Assembly (NCBI GenBank): GCA_947034895.1
Contig: OX344764.1
Coordinates: 73,451,348-73,515,347, forward strand
Origin: Rhytidiadelphus loreus
Lineage: Eukaryota; Streptophyta; Bryopsida; Hypnales; Hylocomiaceae
Length of the DNA: 64,000 bases
Direction: 5' to 3'
Every line of letters starts with the position of its first letter. Position 1 is the first letter of the stretch. Shown piece after piece: positions 12,257 to 23,879 of this stretch. The notes under the pieces were generated by a model. That model saw nothing but the letters and a program-made list of their open reading frames with translations, had not been told where the DNA came from and did no database searches. The position numbers and the translations under genes are program-made.

Positions 12257-13305
12257 GAGATCTTCAAGCATGATCCAGACGTGTATTATCACATCTAAAT
12301 CACATACTTCCAAAGAAACACTAAATCTTTTTATTCCCAAAGCCAAGAATCTCTTCTCTCTCGGCATTGGTATTGATAACTTTACCTTTAATTATTTAGC
12401 ATCCACACTTTCTTCATCAGACTTCACTACACTAAAGTGGCACCACTGACTAGGCCATTTGAATATCATACAATGAACACACAAGATATTGTTACCGGAT
12501 TACTACTTATAAAATCTATTAATCCCCTTTGTAAAGGATGCATTTTAGGTAAACACCACAAGTTGCCCTACTTGATCGATTCTACTACTCGGGCCATGGA
12601 AGTCCTAGCCCTTGTGTACATATACTTATGTGGTCCTATGAAAACACCAATTTTAGGTGGTACCTTGTATTTCCTTCTCTTTATCGATGATTATACATCG
12701 TACTCTCTAATGTTTATTTTTTACAAAAGAAAATTGTTGTACTATCTCACTTCCTACACTATAAAGCTCTTGTTGAAAATCAAACTAGCAAAAAGATTTC
12801 CTTTTTCGCTCGAATAATGATGGAGAATTCACTTCAACAAAATTCCACCAATTTTGTCAAGACCACTACTGTAGTCAACACCAATACACTAACCCGTACA
12901 ATCCTACTCAAAATGGAGTTTTTGAATGCAAAAATTGGACTCTAGTAGAATCCACTCGAAGTATGTTGAGTACGGCACACCTTCCTAATTCTTATTGGGC
13001 TGAAGTTCTCCTTACTACATGTTATTTACAAAATCTTTTTTATACTTTAGCCTTAAAAATAACTACTCCTTTTGAATTATGGACTGACCTTAAACCAAAT
13101 TTTAAGTCATCTTCGAATCTTTGGTTGTATAGCTTTTTCTCATATCCTAGACGAGAAGCGTACCAAATTAGCAGACAAAGCCTTAAAGTGTATTTTTCTT
13201 GGATATGGCAAACCACTTGGCATAAAAGGCTATTGCTTATATTATATTGCTCAATCTCCTAGTATTACTCCTTCACCAATAACCTCCGGTGTTGTGGACT
13301 TTTAA
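12257..13305 (+). pseudogene. copia GAG-pre-integrase and integrase remnants
   Basis: After the MITE the copia frame resumes with KWHH near 12440 and the Cys pair in NPLCKGCILGKHHKLPY (about 12520-12570), together the zinc-binding pre-integrase segment. FIDDYT near 12680 keeps the first catalytic Asp of the integrase core. TAHLPNSYWAEVLLTTCYLQN (12966 on, broken here as two blocks, TAHLPNSYWAEV and LLTTCYLQN) and LRIFGCIAFSHI (about 13105) are the usual C-terminal integrase landmarks. Frames shift several times, so the protein is dead. Confidence 0.72.
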
Positions 13306-13779
13306 CTTGTTAATGATCCTCTTCTAGATTCTAACTCCATTATGCCAATAAAACTTCTAACACCAGCTGCTCTGTCTACTTCTAATATTCAAAACCAATC
13401 ATCAAGTTCTTCTCCAAAATCAACCCCAATCTCTCCTTCAGCTCAACCTCCCATGGTCAACCTTCTTCCTCTAATGACTCAATTTTAGGAATGTCTCCTC
13501 ATCTTTGTTCTCATTATCGCCAATCTAATTCCCCACCACAACTAAGGACCTCTAACTATTCAAATCGTGAAGCGTGAAATACTACGAAATACTATGATGA
13601 AAATTATTATACTTATGCGTTTTGGGCTCAAGTCACTGAATCCAGCTCTATTGATACATAATATAAGCTTTATCTGGTCTACACTCTATACAATGGCAAA
13701 AAGCTATCAATACAGAATATAAGTCTTTACTTGACAACAAAACAAGGCACCTTGTCGAGCCACTTTTCAATCAATCCAT

Positions 13780-15075
13780 TATCAGTACCAAGTGGATTTT
13801 TCGAAGATAATACAACTTCGACGAATCAATATCCCATTTAATTTAAAGCTTGTCTTATTGCCCGTGACTTTATTCAACTAGAGGGACTCGATCATATTGA
13901 GACTATCTTTTCAGTTCTTAAAATAACTTCTCTACGCATTCTTTTAGCTCTTGCAACTTTATATAATTATCATGTTCACCAAATGGACGTGATTATTGCA
14001 TTTTAAAATAGTACATTAAATGAAGAAATCTATATTACTCAGCCTAACGGTTATGTCAAACATGGTACCAAACATCTCGCATGTTAATTGCTCAAATCAC
14101 TCTATAGGCTTAAGCAAGGTCCTCATGTCTGGTATGATCTTTTCGATCACTTTTTTTTTACCTATGGATTCTTCAAATGCTCTTCTCATTGCAATGTTTA
14201 TATAAAATGATCACAACACTCGTTACTTCTTCTAGGTCTCTATATTGATGACTTGATATTAATTTCCAATAGTTTCAAATTTTTATTGGTGCCCAAAACT
14301 TTGCTTACACAAAGATTTTCAATGACTGATCACAATGAGATAGCATACATTCTTGGGATCTAGATTCGTCGTGATTGTGCAAATAAGATTCAAACCCTAT
14401 ATATCCCAAGATAAATATATTCACGACATTTTACTTAAATTTAATATGATTTCGTGCCATCCTGCCACTAATCTTCTTAAAGCTGGTATCCGTTATTCTC
14501 AACAACAAAGTGAAGACCTTCCAACAGATCAATTATTAATAACACAAGTTTCGTATAAATAAGCTCTTGACTCTTTGCAATATCTTTGCACCTTGACTTG
14601 CTAGGATATTGCCTTCTCTATCTACTATTTTGCTCAATTCATGAGCGACCCTGCTCCTGTTCATTGGGTTGGGATTAAATATATTTTTTGTTACTTCTGT
14701 GGAACCATGCATTGTGGATTGACCTATCATGGTCACAATTTTCAATACACTGATTCTCATCTTTTACGTGGCTAGAGTGACGCTGATTGGGCAAGAGATC
14801 TTGATATGTGCTGCTCAACTTTTAGTTACCTTTTTCAACTTACTTCTTATGTTATAATTTGGCAAAACAAAAAGTAGTATATTGTAGTAGCTATTGCTAC
14901 AAAGAACTTCTTTGGCTTCAAACTCTTCTCCAAGAACTTAGTTAGTCTCACTTTTCCGAGTACACTTTTCTACGACAACCAATCCTATATTGCCTTAAGT
15001 GAACATCCCAAGTTTCATGCTTGATCGAAACATATTGACATTGTAGACTGGAATTTACTATAGATTAAACTATTG
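13780..15075 (+). pseudogene. copia reverse transcriptase and RNase H remnants
   Basis: STKWIFR near 13790 and YIDDL at 14241-14255 mark the RT core. The stretch from about 14350 (IRFKPYISQDKYIHDILLKF) is the typical RT-to-RNase H connection. SDADWARD at about 14776-14800 is the RNase H start, with its catalytic Asp present, and the usual SKHIDI near 15025 ends the domain. Many stops and frameshifts occur. Confidence 0.7.
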
Positions 15076-16304
15076 AGAAATTCCTATAGTTTTAAGTTCG
15101 TTCTCAGGGAGGCAAGGTGCTATGGGTAATTCTTATAAGGTAATGGATTTAATCCATTTCCAAGTTTATGCACAATTGAAGGGAATGGGGAAATGTTACC
15201 TTGGCCAATCAATCAATAGATAAAGTCCATACTTATTATATTTTAAACCAAGGTGGAAGGACTTATCCCATCATTATAAATGTCATTCTTTAGTCTCTAT
15301 TGAATTCTCCTTTCATTTACAGGATCTATTGCTCTTTAGCTTTCATCTCCAGCTTGACAGCATCAATAGATATTTCTTCTGTTTATTTCGCTCCTTGCTA
15401 CTTTTTCTCAATTGATCTTCAATTCCATCTTCGAATTCTCCGCATGTTTTTTTGATGTAATTTCTCTACAGCATAGTTTGCACTTACTACAATTGCTATT
15501 GATTCCGCTTATGTCTATATTACCATCACTCAAGATCCTAAACTATTGCATTAAAACTATTGATATAATTTCTATGTTATCTCTCATATTGCATACTCCG
15601 TTTATACACAATAGATAATCCAATTGGAAACAACCAACATATAAATTTATTTCTTCTTCACACAATAGACCGTAAATTCTCCAAATCTATATCTATAGAT
15701 CTAAAACTCAGCCCTCATTACCACAACCACAATCGATACATATTCCATTGTTCACAAACTCAATCACCATTCAAGTACAAACTATAGCATCAGCCCACCA
15801 CATTATCACTTTAATGCACAATAGATCCCAATCACATAGATTCACACACATTACTTCACTTTCAAACAATTGAGCGCCATACACTTGATCCATAATCTCC
15901 GCATTGTATTTCAAAATGTGTTGATTTCAACAAATTTTGGTTGTACAGTGACCAGAACAACTCGACCGAATCAACAGAATTGTGTTGAAATTTCAGCGTT
16001 TTCTAGTAGTGTTCTCAAACTTGAGTATACTTCAACCTCCACCATGTCAGCCCAAATCTCTTCCCAAAATTAAGCATGAAGTTTGTATTCAAGGCCTCAT
16101 TGATGAAGCTTCTTCCAATTCGAAGCAAGGGAGCGACTAATTGGATACTACTTCTCCTCTTAGACGCTTCAATCAACTTTCAAGCAAGGGGGTGACTACT
16201 TAGCTATACATGTCTGGATTTGACTAATATTAGTAGAATGCTTTTAGATTTTTATTACACTTCAAATTAACATGTTAGTTTTAGCTATGCAGCTGAAAAG
16301 GGCG

Positions 16305-16465
16305 TGTTAGTATAGTCAGCTAGTTCAGAAGGTACACCGATTTGTTATCTCAACAGTCACATCTATTGTGCTTCACTACTTACTTAAGTAGCTAAACATA
16401 TGGTAATAATATGATCTTAGTGAATACATGATTCATCTTCTTGCTCTTCTAGCTTCAACTTAACA
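16305..16465 (+). repeat. Candidate copia 3' LTR
   Basis: A 161-bp block begins TGTTAG and ends CTTAACA, giving inverted TGTTA/TAACA ends. It is preceded by the purine run GAAAAGGGCG, a possible polypurine tract. It lies 1.2 kb after the RNase H remnant. Without a second copy in the window this stays tentative. Confidence 0.35.
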
Positions 16466-16489
16466 CATATATATACTCGTTAATAATGG

Positions 16490-16615
16490 TGCAGAGTAGG
16501 GTTGCCAATAATGATGCTCAAATGATGATATTGTTGTCAAATTTGACAACTGCCAGATTTGAAAATGAGCGGATTAAACCGCTATAGTCAGGTTTATCAT
16601 ATTCATGAACCACAA
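16490..16615. repeat. Diverged copy of the left border of the right duplication unit
   Basis: About 120 bp resemble 49985-50100: shared blocks include GATGCTCAAAT, GGATTAAAC and TTCATGAAC at similar spacing. It suggests an older, third copy of the border sequence. Downstream, 16846-16990 holds loose repeats of GGATGAATTTTT. Nothing else is recognisable to 17.9 kb. Confidence 0.4.
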
Positions 16616-17889
16616 GAAATCTACACTGGTTCACAACAAGGTGAATCGGTAGTGAATTCACGGAGTTCACCTTCATTTCACTGCCACTTCACCTTGAATT
16701 CACCTCGTATAAATAAAAGGAGGGTGAATTATACTTGGCCTTGTTTACTACCGTTTTACTAGCATTTGACACCCACTTTACTACCGTTTTTGTACTACTT
16801 ACTAGCATGTAAAATTACTACCAAGTGAATTTTCACTAGAAATATTGGATGAATTTCATTAGCAACATGGGATGGATGAAATGGATGATTTACATATAGA
16901 AATAGATAGATGAAAAAATTTGGATGAATTTTTGGATGAACTTTTGGATGAATTTTTATGGATGAATTTTTGAAAAACGAGATGAATTCATGGAAAATTG
17001 AATGACGAAGACAAATATTTTTATTGGCAATGCTCCATAACCAAGCAAAAAAACTATAATTTTGATCTTACACTACCTATCTATTGACACTATCACTATC
17101 TCTACAATCTACCGCCTCCAAATCAACACTACTACTACCGCAAAGAGGCCCTATTGGATATCAAGGGACCGAGAAGAACACCTGTCCATCCAGCTTCTGT
17201 TCCTGTGTAAAATTACTGCACAAGACAAATTCTTTAAAAACAACATACCCACATGCCCCCAAAATATATATAACATGTGATTATATTTCAACAGTACCAA
17301 ATGCAAGCTTATCTCATTGAGAAGACAGAAAAAACAACTTGAGACGGTGATACTTAAATCTTGACCTTGAATTCTCAATTGCTTCATTTCTGACTTTGGA
17401 CTCACCTAAGATTGGTAGCAGAAAGTTGATTAGGTGAGATTGGAATGTCTTTGGCATGCATCCTTCCAAAGATTGGACCATCTAATTGCCTATTGCCATC
17501 CTACAGCATCCTTTGTAACTCCTGCTTCTGCACATCAATGCATTGACAAGCCACTTTTATCAACGAATGGTTAAAAAGACACTTGTAGCATAGTAACAAG
17601 CGAATAAGTTAATAAGGACCTCAATAGATTGTCACATTAACCAAACTAGGGTAGTGTTATAAGTCGGAGGAAGTCCTGGACAAACTAAACAAGCTAGTAT
17701 GACAATGAAGAGCGCCAAAATAGTCACGTGATGTATGCCTTAGAGTGAGGAACGTAAGGTGATGAAAGTTGAAGTGACATAGCCAATCCTTGAATATCCT
17801 TAGTCGTCTGTCGCACTTGAATATCCAATCTTCCTATTAGGACGGAGAGGGAACCCAACATCATTTAGTAAAAGGTATTAGTTTGATCT

Positions 17890-18665
17890 AGTCGCAATTA
17901 GTTGAAAATGCGTCCTATCATCTAACAAGGGTACAACAGATTGAAGCATTGAGTGCAACATCATCAGTTGTAGATTCACTATAAACCTGGGCATGGAGTT
18001 TGGGTGCAAAGTCTAACAACATGTCAGTCACCTCATGTACCGGATCGTGAAACACCTTATCCGTCAAGGATATCTACACAAGAAGCACTCACAAACACAT
18101 GCTTATGGGTTTTGCTAATTCTAGGTAATATGGTTGGAGAAACACAACTAAAAAGCCAGGACGTAAATAGAAAGAGACTGCAGCGGATTAGTAGGTCAAA
18201 GAGGATTGAAATGTGTCTTAACCCCTAAGCGCCCAAGAGGCCAAAATCTGGCCTCTCTATTTTGAAAAACGTTCTTGTTTGACCATCATAATCTTTTGAT
18301 TAGTACGGTCAAAGGACAAGTCCTTTTCTCCACACTTCTTGGTCCCTCTTGAATATCAATCGGTACAATTGGATTATGTGGATTTCTTCTTAGAAGAAAG
18401 CTTGAGTGGATTGAAGTGGAAAAGGTATGGATTTCACTAGGCGCTCAGGGGTTAAGAATAAGATTTACCTCCATTCTGTTGATAGGCAAGTTGTTGCAAT
18501 CCAAGTCACATAAAGAGACTTCCAAGAAGTCAAAGGGGGACCCTCGTCCAAGTCCCATTTGTCATATGACAGATAACTAGCGCTTGAACAGGCTCCACCA
18601 GGTCCTGCACCTGCAATCGCTTGTAGTGCTGTTCCCATAGCACACTAGTTTTTGCATTATGAGCA
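17890..18665 (-). pseudogene. Unrecognised coding scraps, minus strand
   Basis: Two minus-strand pieces look protein-like but I do not recognise the family. One is near 18660-18540 (containing VLWEQHYKRLQVQDLVEPVQ), followed in another frame by DFLEVSLCDLDCNNLPINRM. The other is near 18030-17900 (containing VTDMLLDFAPKLHAQVYS). They are separated by an inserted TTAA-type MITE (18222-18451). They may be exons of a decayed gene together with the piece at 19915-20139. Confidence 0.3.
18222..18451. mobile_element. piggyBac-like MITE, 230 bp, perfect TTAA flanks
   Basis: TTAA at 18218-18221 and 18452-18455. The inner ends are CCCCTAAGCGCCCA and, inverted, CCCCTGAGCGCCTA. The 4-bp TTAA target with ends starting CCC is the hallmark of piggyBac superfamily insertion. 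No coding capacity. Confidence 0.72.
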
Positions 18666-19219
18666 AACTGCATGTCAAATAGAGCACTCAATTTGTACTA
18701 TACATTCACTGTGCAAATTCCCTTTTCAATAAACAGATGTAGCAGATAGCAAGGTCATAACTTCCATAGTTTGTGAAGAAAGAGACGACATGTAATGGCA
18801 ACATGGTGGCAAATAATGCCGAGTGATTACACAAAAATCTGATTAATTAATGTGAACCCCGAGCGCAGTATAAGTCAGCACTCCCAGAGACCCAAACATC
18901 TAGAATCTTTTAAAATTGACCTAGATTTTGAAAGCAACGAACATGAAGAGCAACCGCATTGCAACCCCACGCACTCCACCCTTCTACCATAGCCATACAT
19001 CACTTCATCTCAAAACCCAACTTCCGAACAACCACCAAATCAAACTTCATCCGCAACTCGAACTAAGAGACCAATTTCAATCCGGAATGAATACGTGCGA
19101 GTTCGAGCAGATATATATATCTGATGCAGAAGCAAGTTGGTTTCAAGACACACACCTTATAAATGTTAAGGAAAGTCATTGAATTGAAGCTCCACTTCAC
19201 ACGATGGATGTCTGCCTCA

Positions 19220-19775
19220 GGGGGGTCATTTAGAGTGTCCATTAGAAACCACGTGCAAACAAAACTTTAGACCCCCTATATACTTTTTGAATTTTAAATA
19301 AAAATAAATAAATAAAATATGAATAGATTTTTCTACTTTGAAAGTTTATGTTTTGAATTATTGATATTTTTATTTGTTAATAATAATTAATTACAAATTT
19401 TTGAAGTAAAAAGATACATTTTAGAACTGAAAAATAACTTTCACACCCCTATATTATATAAGAAAAATTCGTCTAAAAAATGAACAAAAAATTCCTAAAA
19501 ATAACTCATTATTGAAAGCTCATTTTGAGTTAAATATTGACTCAATGGTCATCTAAATGTGTCCTCTATAATTATTTGAGTTGAAAAACATGCCATTTTA
19601 GTTCATTTTCAACCTCTTCTAGAAATCATTTCATAATTTATTTGAGTTGGAAATTTTGGCAATAGAAAGCTATAGTCATGATTAAACAATGTTCAAAATT
19701 TTAGGTTGAAATTATAGTTTATTAGAAACTACTTATTCGCACGTGATTTGTTATAGTAGAACTAAGTGGCCCCCC
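19220..19775. mobile_element. 0.56-kb inverted-repeat MITE, copy 2
   Basis: Homologous along its whole length to 11701-12256 and in the same orientation. Ends are GGGGGGTCATTTAG and, inverted, GGGGGGCCACTTAG. CACGTG lies about 25 bp inside the left end, and the right copy has mutated to CACGTGAT. This copy preserves longer G runs at the tips than copy 1, which helps define the true termini. Confidence 0.75.
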
Positions 19776-19914
19776 AAGATGTTTGCATCGTAAGAGTGAA
19801 GCACCAGACGATCATACCAAGATTCAAGCTCAAACATCCGCGCCACTCGGTTGGACAGCTTCACCAACCCTAATTTGCACTTAGGGCTCCGTTGCTAAGT
19901 CGTTGCTCCTTATT

Positions 19915-20139
19915 TCAGCCTGGATTCAATAGCTTCGACCACCCAACATCATCTTCCACCAGAATCCTACAAATAGAATGCAGATCCGCAATAAACCGTA
20001 ACAAGGGTTGTTTTGGGATGCCCCCACTAAACCATTTGAGAACACTAAACACCTCATCCAAAGCAAACTCATCTCCTTGCAACAATGCACACACAACAGT
20101 CGGGTTCAAGTGAGGTAGCTTGAATTGTGTTTTCTTCAA
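19915..20139 (-). pseudogene. Unrecognised gene fragment, minus strand
   Basis: A 74-codon minus-strand frame reads like genuine protein, including LLQGDEFALDEVFSVLKWF and PKQPLLRFIADLHSICRILV. The hydrophobic helical periodicity would fit an alpha-helical repeat (ARM/HEAT-like) domain, but that is a guess. It sits just beyond the MITE copy at 19220-19775. The flanking frames have stops, so it is at best one exon or a captured fragment. Confidence 0.35.
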
Positions 20140-20174
20140 ACCATACAGTATCTCTAAACCATATTGAATTTATT

Positions 20175-20545
20175 TGTTTTTAAAAGTAACATTAGAAATT
20201 CATTTAAAAAAATTGTATAGCAATTGGGGTTATGCATGTTATACCCTTTAACCTCATGTTTTTTTGGTGACCAAATTTTTAGATTTGACATGTAAAAAGA
20301 GGGTTGCAATTAGAAGACTTCAAATTACTTTTGTGGTTTTAACACCCTCATGGTCAAACATCATAATCTTTCAATCCATAAGTAATAAGGTTGTGTTTTC
20401 TTTCTAATGTGATCTCTTTATCATCTTAGTTTGAATTAGTACAATTACAATATACTAAAAAAAACATTACACAACTTATCAAAATGTTTGTTTCTTGTTC
20501 AATTTAGAGCAATTTTCTAGAAGCTCAAAAAAAAATATTATAAAG
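20175..20545. repeat. Truncated copy of repeat family A
   Basis: This 370-bp stretch matches the right-hand half of the elements at 37858-38493 and 38638-39290 (shared GGGGTTATGCATGTTA, TTTTTTTGGTGACCAA, AACACCCTCATG). The left end and both terminal repeats are missing. Confidence 0.6.
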
Positions 20546-20647
20546 AAGGGATTTGATGTAAAATTCAACCAAATTTTACACACACAATATTTTTTTTAAA
20601 TTAAAAAGAAGGAACACTTCATTTGAAATCATCAAAACAAACATTAA

Positions 20648-22950
20648 CCCCTAAAAGACCAAACTGCATTTTTTGACAACATAGCAATTCTGGACAGCTT
20701 ACTTTGAATGGATTTTCTATTTTTTTTATTTGAAATTTCCACTCAACATGTGCCCAAGGTGTAGCTTTAAATCCCAACAATTTTCATAATTTTTTGACAT
20801 GATATGTAATTTTCAATGCTCAATGGGCAACCCAAAAATTTCTTAGAAAATCACTCTTTTCAAAAATAAAAAATTGAAATTGGTTCTCTAGATTTATATA
20901 TATACATGGAAAACTCTGAATCATTCCATTTTGATTATGATATGAAAGTTATGAGGTGTACTACTTTCCGGGCACTTATAGATTCCCTACTCTAAAATAA
21001 ACTTTGGAGCCATTTATTTAACTCAATTTTTAATAATTTTGAAAAAAATAAAATTATATGATGTAGATTGTTTATTACTACATTACAACCATTGGGATTG
21101 GAATTTTTCAATTCCATAATTAAATTCTTAACAATTTAGTGTTTTGAATCATTCTCTACTTGTTTCTACTTACTATTTTTTTCCTATATGTTGTGCAATT
21201 CGAAATGATCTAAATTTTTCAAGAATGTATACAATTTTTCTTGAAGAATGAATCTAAAAGGTCACCACCATTTTGGACATTTTTTTATACAAATGTGACC
21301 TTATGAAGTGCAGTTGCCCAATTTTTTGTAGGGCCAAAAAGATGACTTTTGTCAATTCAAACACTAATATCTTGCAATCTACACGGTGGAAGTTTTTGAA
21401 ATTTTTTCTACATCTTTTCAAACTAGAGTACTACAATATCCTATGGTTACTTGTGTTCAAAAATATTTTTCTTCTAAAATTTGGTATTTGTATTAGAAAT
21501 GGCAGTTTCAAAGCATTTTTGGACATATTTTTTGTAATTAAACAATCGCAATTAAACATGGAAGTGATTTTCTAACCTTTCTGGACATATTTTTTGTACA
21601 AATGCATAGGATAGGGCAATGTTCTGTTAATATATCCAATGAATATTGTATTTGCAAATTACAAGTGCGAAGGTCTCTAAAAAAAATAAAAGTCAATTAA
21701 CAAAGATACATAATGAAAAACTTGACACAATTCCAAATAATTTGCATATTTTGGCTAAATTATACCATTTTTTTAATACATCCCTTGAATTTGCCCATAT
21801 TCACTCAAAATTGTGAACTAACACAATGTACCTATTCTTTGTTGCATGCCAAGTCTAGAAACATTAGAAATTGTAACCTTATGATGTCTACTAAAATCCT
21901 CACTATGAAAAAATTTGCAAGACTTGAAAAAAGTTATTGTACTATGCACACTTGAGCCTTGGCATTCTTATTCCAACACATTTTCTTGCTTGAATAAACT
22001 AGTATGCATTCTTCAAAACATCATTGAATCTTGTTAGCGTGTCATGCATAAAAACTTCAAAATAATTACAAAATTCTTTTGGGGATGAAAAAAGACTAGG
22101 AATTTGTAACTTTGCTAGAACGGAAAATCTTCACAATAAAATCTTTTTCTATGATTAAAAAATATGACATTGTGAAAATCTAAAATTCTTTTGAATAATA
22201 ACATGTGTGAGTGACTTGCGATGCATTAGATACCAAGTTCAAATCTTTCTTCTCCATCAAATTAGAGTGGATTATCCAAATTATATACATGCCTACATAC
22301 ATATATCCATGTATACGTATCCATGCATGCATGCATATATATAATTTATTTATATGATGGTCATTCCACTTGCAAAATAGAACATGTCCAAATAATATCA
22401 AGACATGGAAGAAATGGTAAATTTTTCAACTTTTCTACACTTTAACAAAAAAAATTCAATCATAAAATTGGAAGAAATAAGTCTTTTTGATTTCTTTTAA
22501 ATTGGCATATTTTATTTGACAAAATCAATTTGATTGTTGTAGAAATTTTGAATATTCTTTGATGCACTTGAGAATAATTTAAAATTGTCTTAGATTTTTA
22601 TTATTAGAATAGAAAGAATTTAACTTTCAAGTAATTTCAAATATTGCTATACATTCACTAGTATTGAATTTATTTCAACTAGCGGCAAGCACTTCAATGG
22701 TGTAAGGAAAATTTGGCACATACTTCATCTTTAGCTAGTGGAATTTTGAAAACACCCGATTGCAATTGGATAACATGTGCAAGAGTGTGGTGTCCAAATT
22801 TACAAGAACTCTATTTGGAGTGAAAAATAGAAAAAATAACTGAGTCCTCGGAAATGGTTCAATATGGGAAATAAAGAAAAATAGTTGGTAAAGTGCAAAA
22901 GATATATATCTTGACATTGGGTCAATGCGTGCGGGGGCAAGCCAAAGGTT
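20648..22950. repeat. Repeat family B, long copy 1, with piggyBac-like left end
   Basis: TTAA at 20644-20647 is followed by CCCCTAAAAGACCAA. The first 0.9 kb matches 46006-46927 and 23880-24760. The homology with 23880 on then continues past the usual element end (shared GTGTCATGCATAAA near 22040 and 24850; CAATATGGGAA near 22860 and 25730). No right terminal repeat or transposase is seen. Small frames inside have no known motifs. Confidence 0.5.
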
Positions 22951-23879
22951 CATGCTCCACGCATATTGAAGCACCACGCAGTTCATATTGTCATCTTTAG
23001 ACATGTATTTGAATAGTAAGTAAGTCTTGGACATTTTTGGAGGTGAAAGGTTATTTGAGAATGAGAGTATTTTGAATTGAAAAGACTGAAAACAAGTTAG
23101 TGTTTACAACTAACCTTGGAACTTCATTTAAAAAAATTGTGACCATTGATCTTGGAATGTTGTTGATGCCATTCTATGGTGTTTGGATGAGAATTAAATT
23201 AGTTGTAAAGTAGTTGGGATCATTTTTTCATCCATGTTTTTCTTGTTTACCTTTTAGATTGGGTTGTGAAGAATATCCAATTGTGTTTGTAGTCTTGCTT
23301 GTTTCAACGTGATTGAGAAGTTAAAAAAAAAAGTGGATCACATAATATGGTCTTTTAGTATATTTTTGGAAGTCGTTACTCCTTGCTCTATATATATAAA
23401 TTATCAACAAAATTGATAATTTTTTAATTTGAGCTCATCTAACAAAATGAAGGCCATCTACTCTAGTTTGTACTCCAATTTGAATTTTGATTAATTCTTT
23501 TAATATTAAATATTTTTTTGCAATTTAAACTTTAGATGTATTTTCAATGTTTACTAAATTTTAATTATAGAATGACATGGAAATTGAGTTCATATTGTGA
23601 TGTTTGTAATTGTAATATACACAAGTGGTGAAAATTTCCAATTTTTGAAATAATTTTCTAGTGGATGTGATGTTTCTTCACTTTTTCTTCAAAAATTCTT
23701 AAAAAATAATCAATCTTCTACCATAAAAATCTAATTTTTTTGAGATGTATAAAAAACATGTAATTTCATCTCTGGAAAATAAATATAAAATTTTTCATAC
23801 ATATCTAATTGCAAAATGGTAGCAAACTAAGTGATGGGCAATGAAGCTTGAAATTAGTAGCCATATGCCTATCCTTTAA

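Larger units (their letters stand above)
10926..16465 (+). mobile_element. Decayed Ty1/copia retrotransposon with nested MITE
   Basis: Gag, protease, integrase, reverse transcriptase and RNase H remnants follow one another in copia order (integrase before RT) on the plus strand. Every domain carries stops or frameshifts. A MITE (11701-12256) splits the protease and integrase parts. A candidate 161-bp 3' LTR lies at 16305-16465, starting TGTTAG and ending TTAACA. I could not find its 5' partner, so the upstream border is set by the gag start only. Confidence 0.72.
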
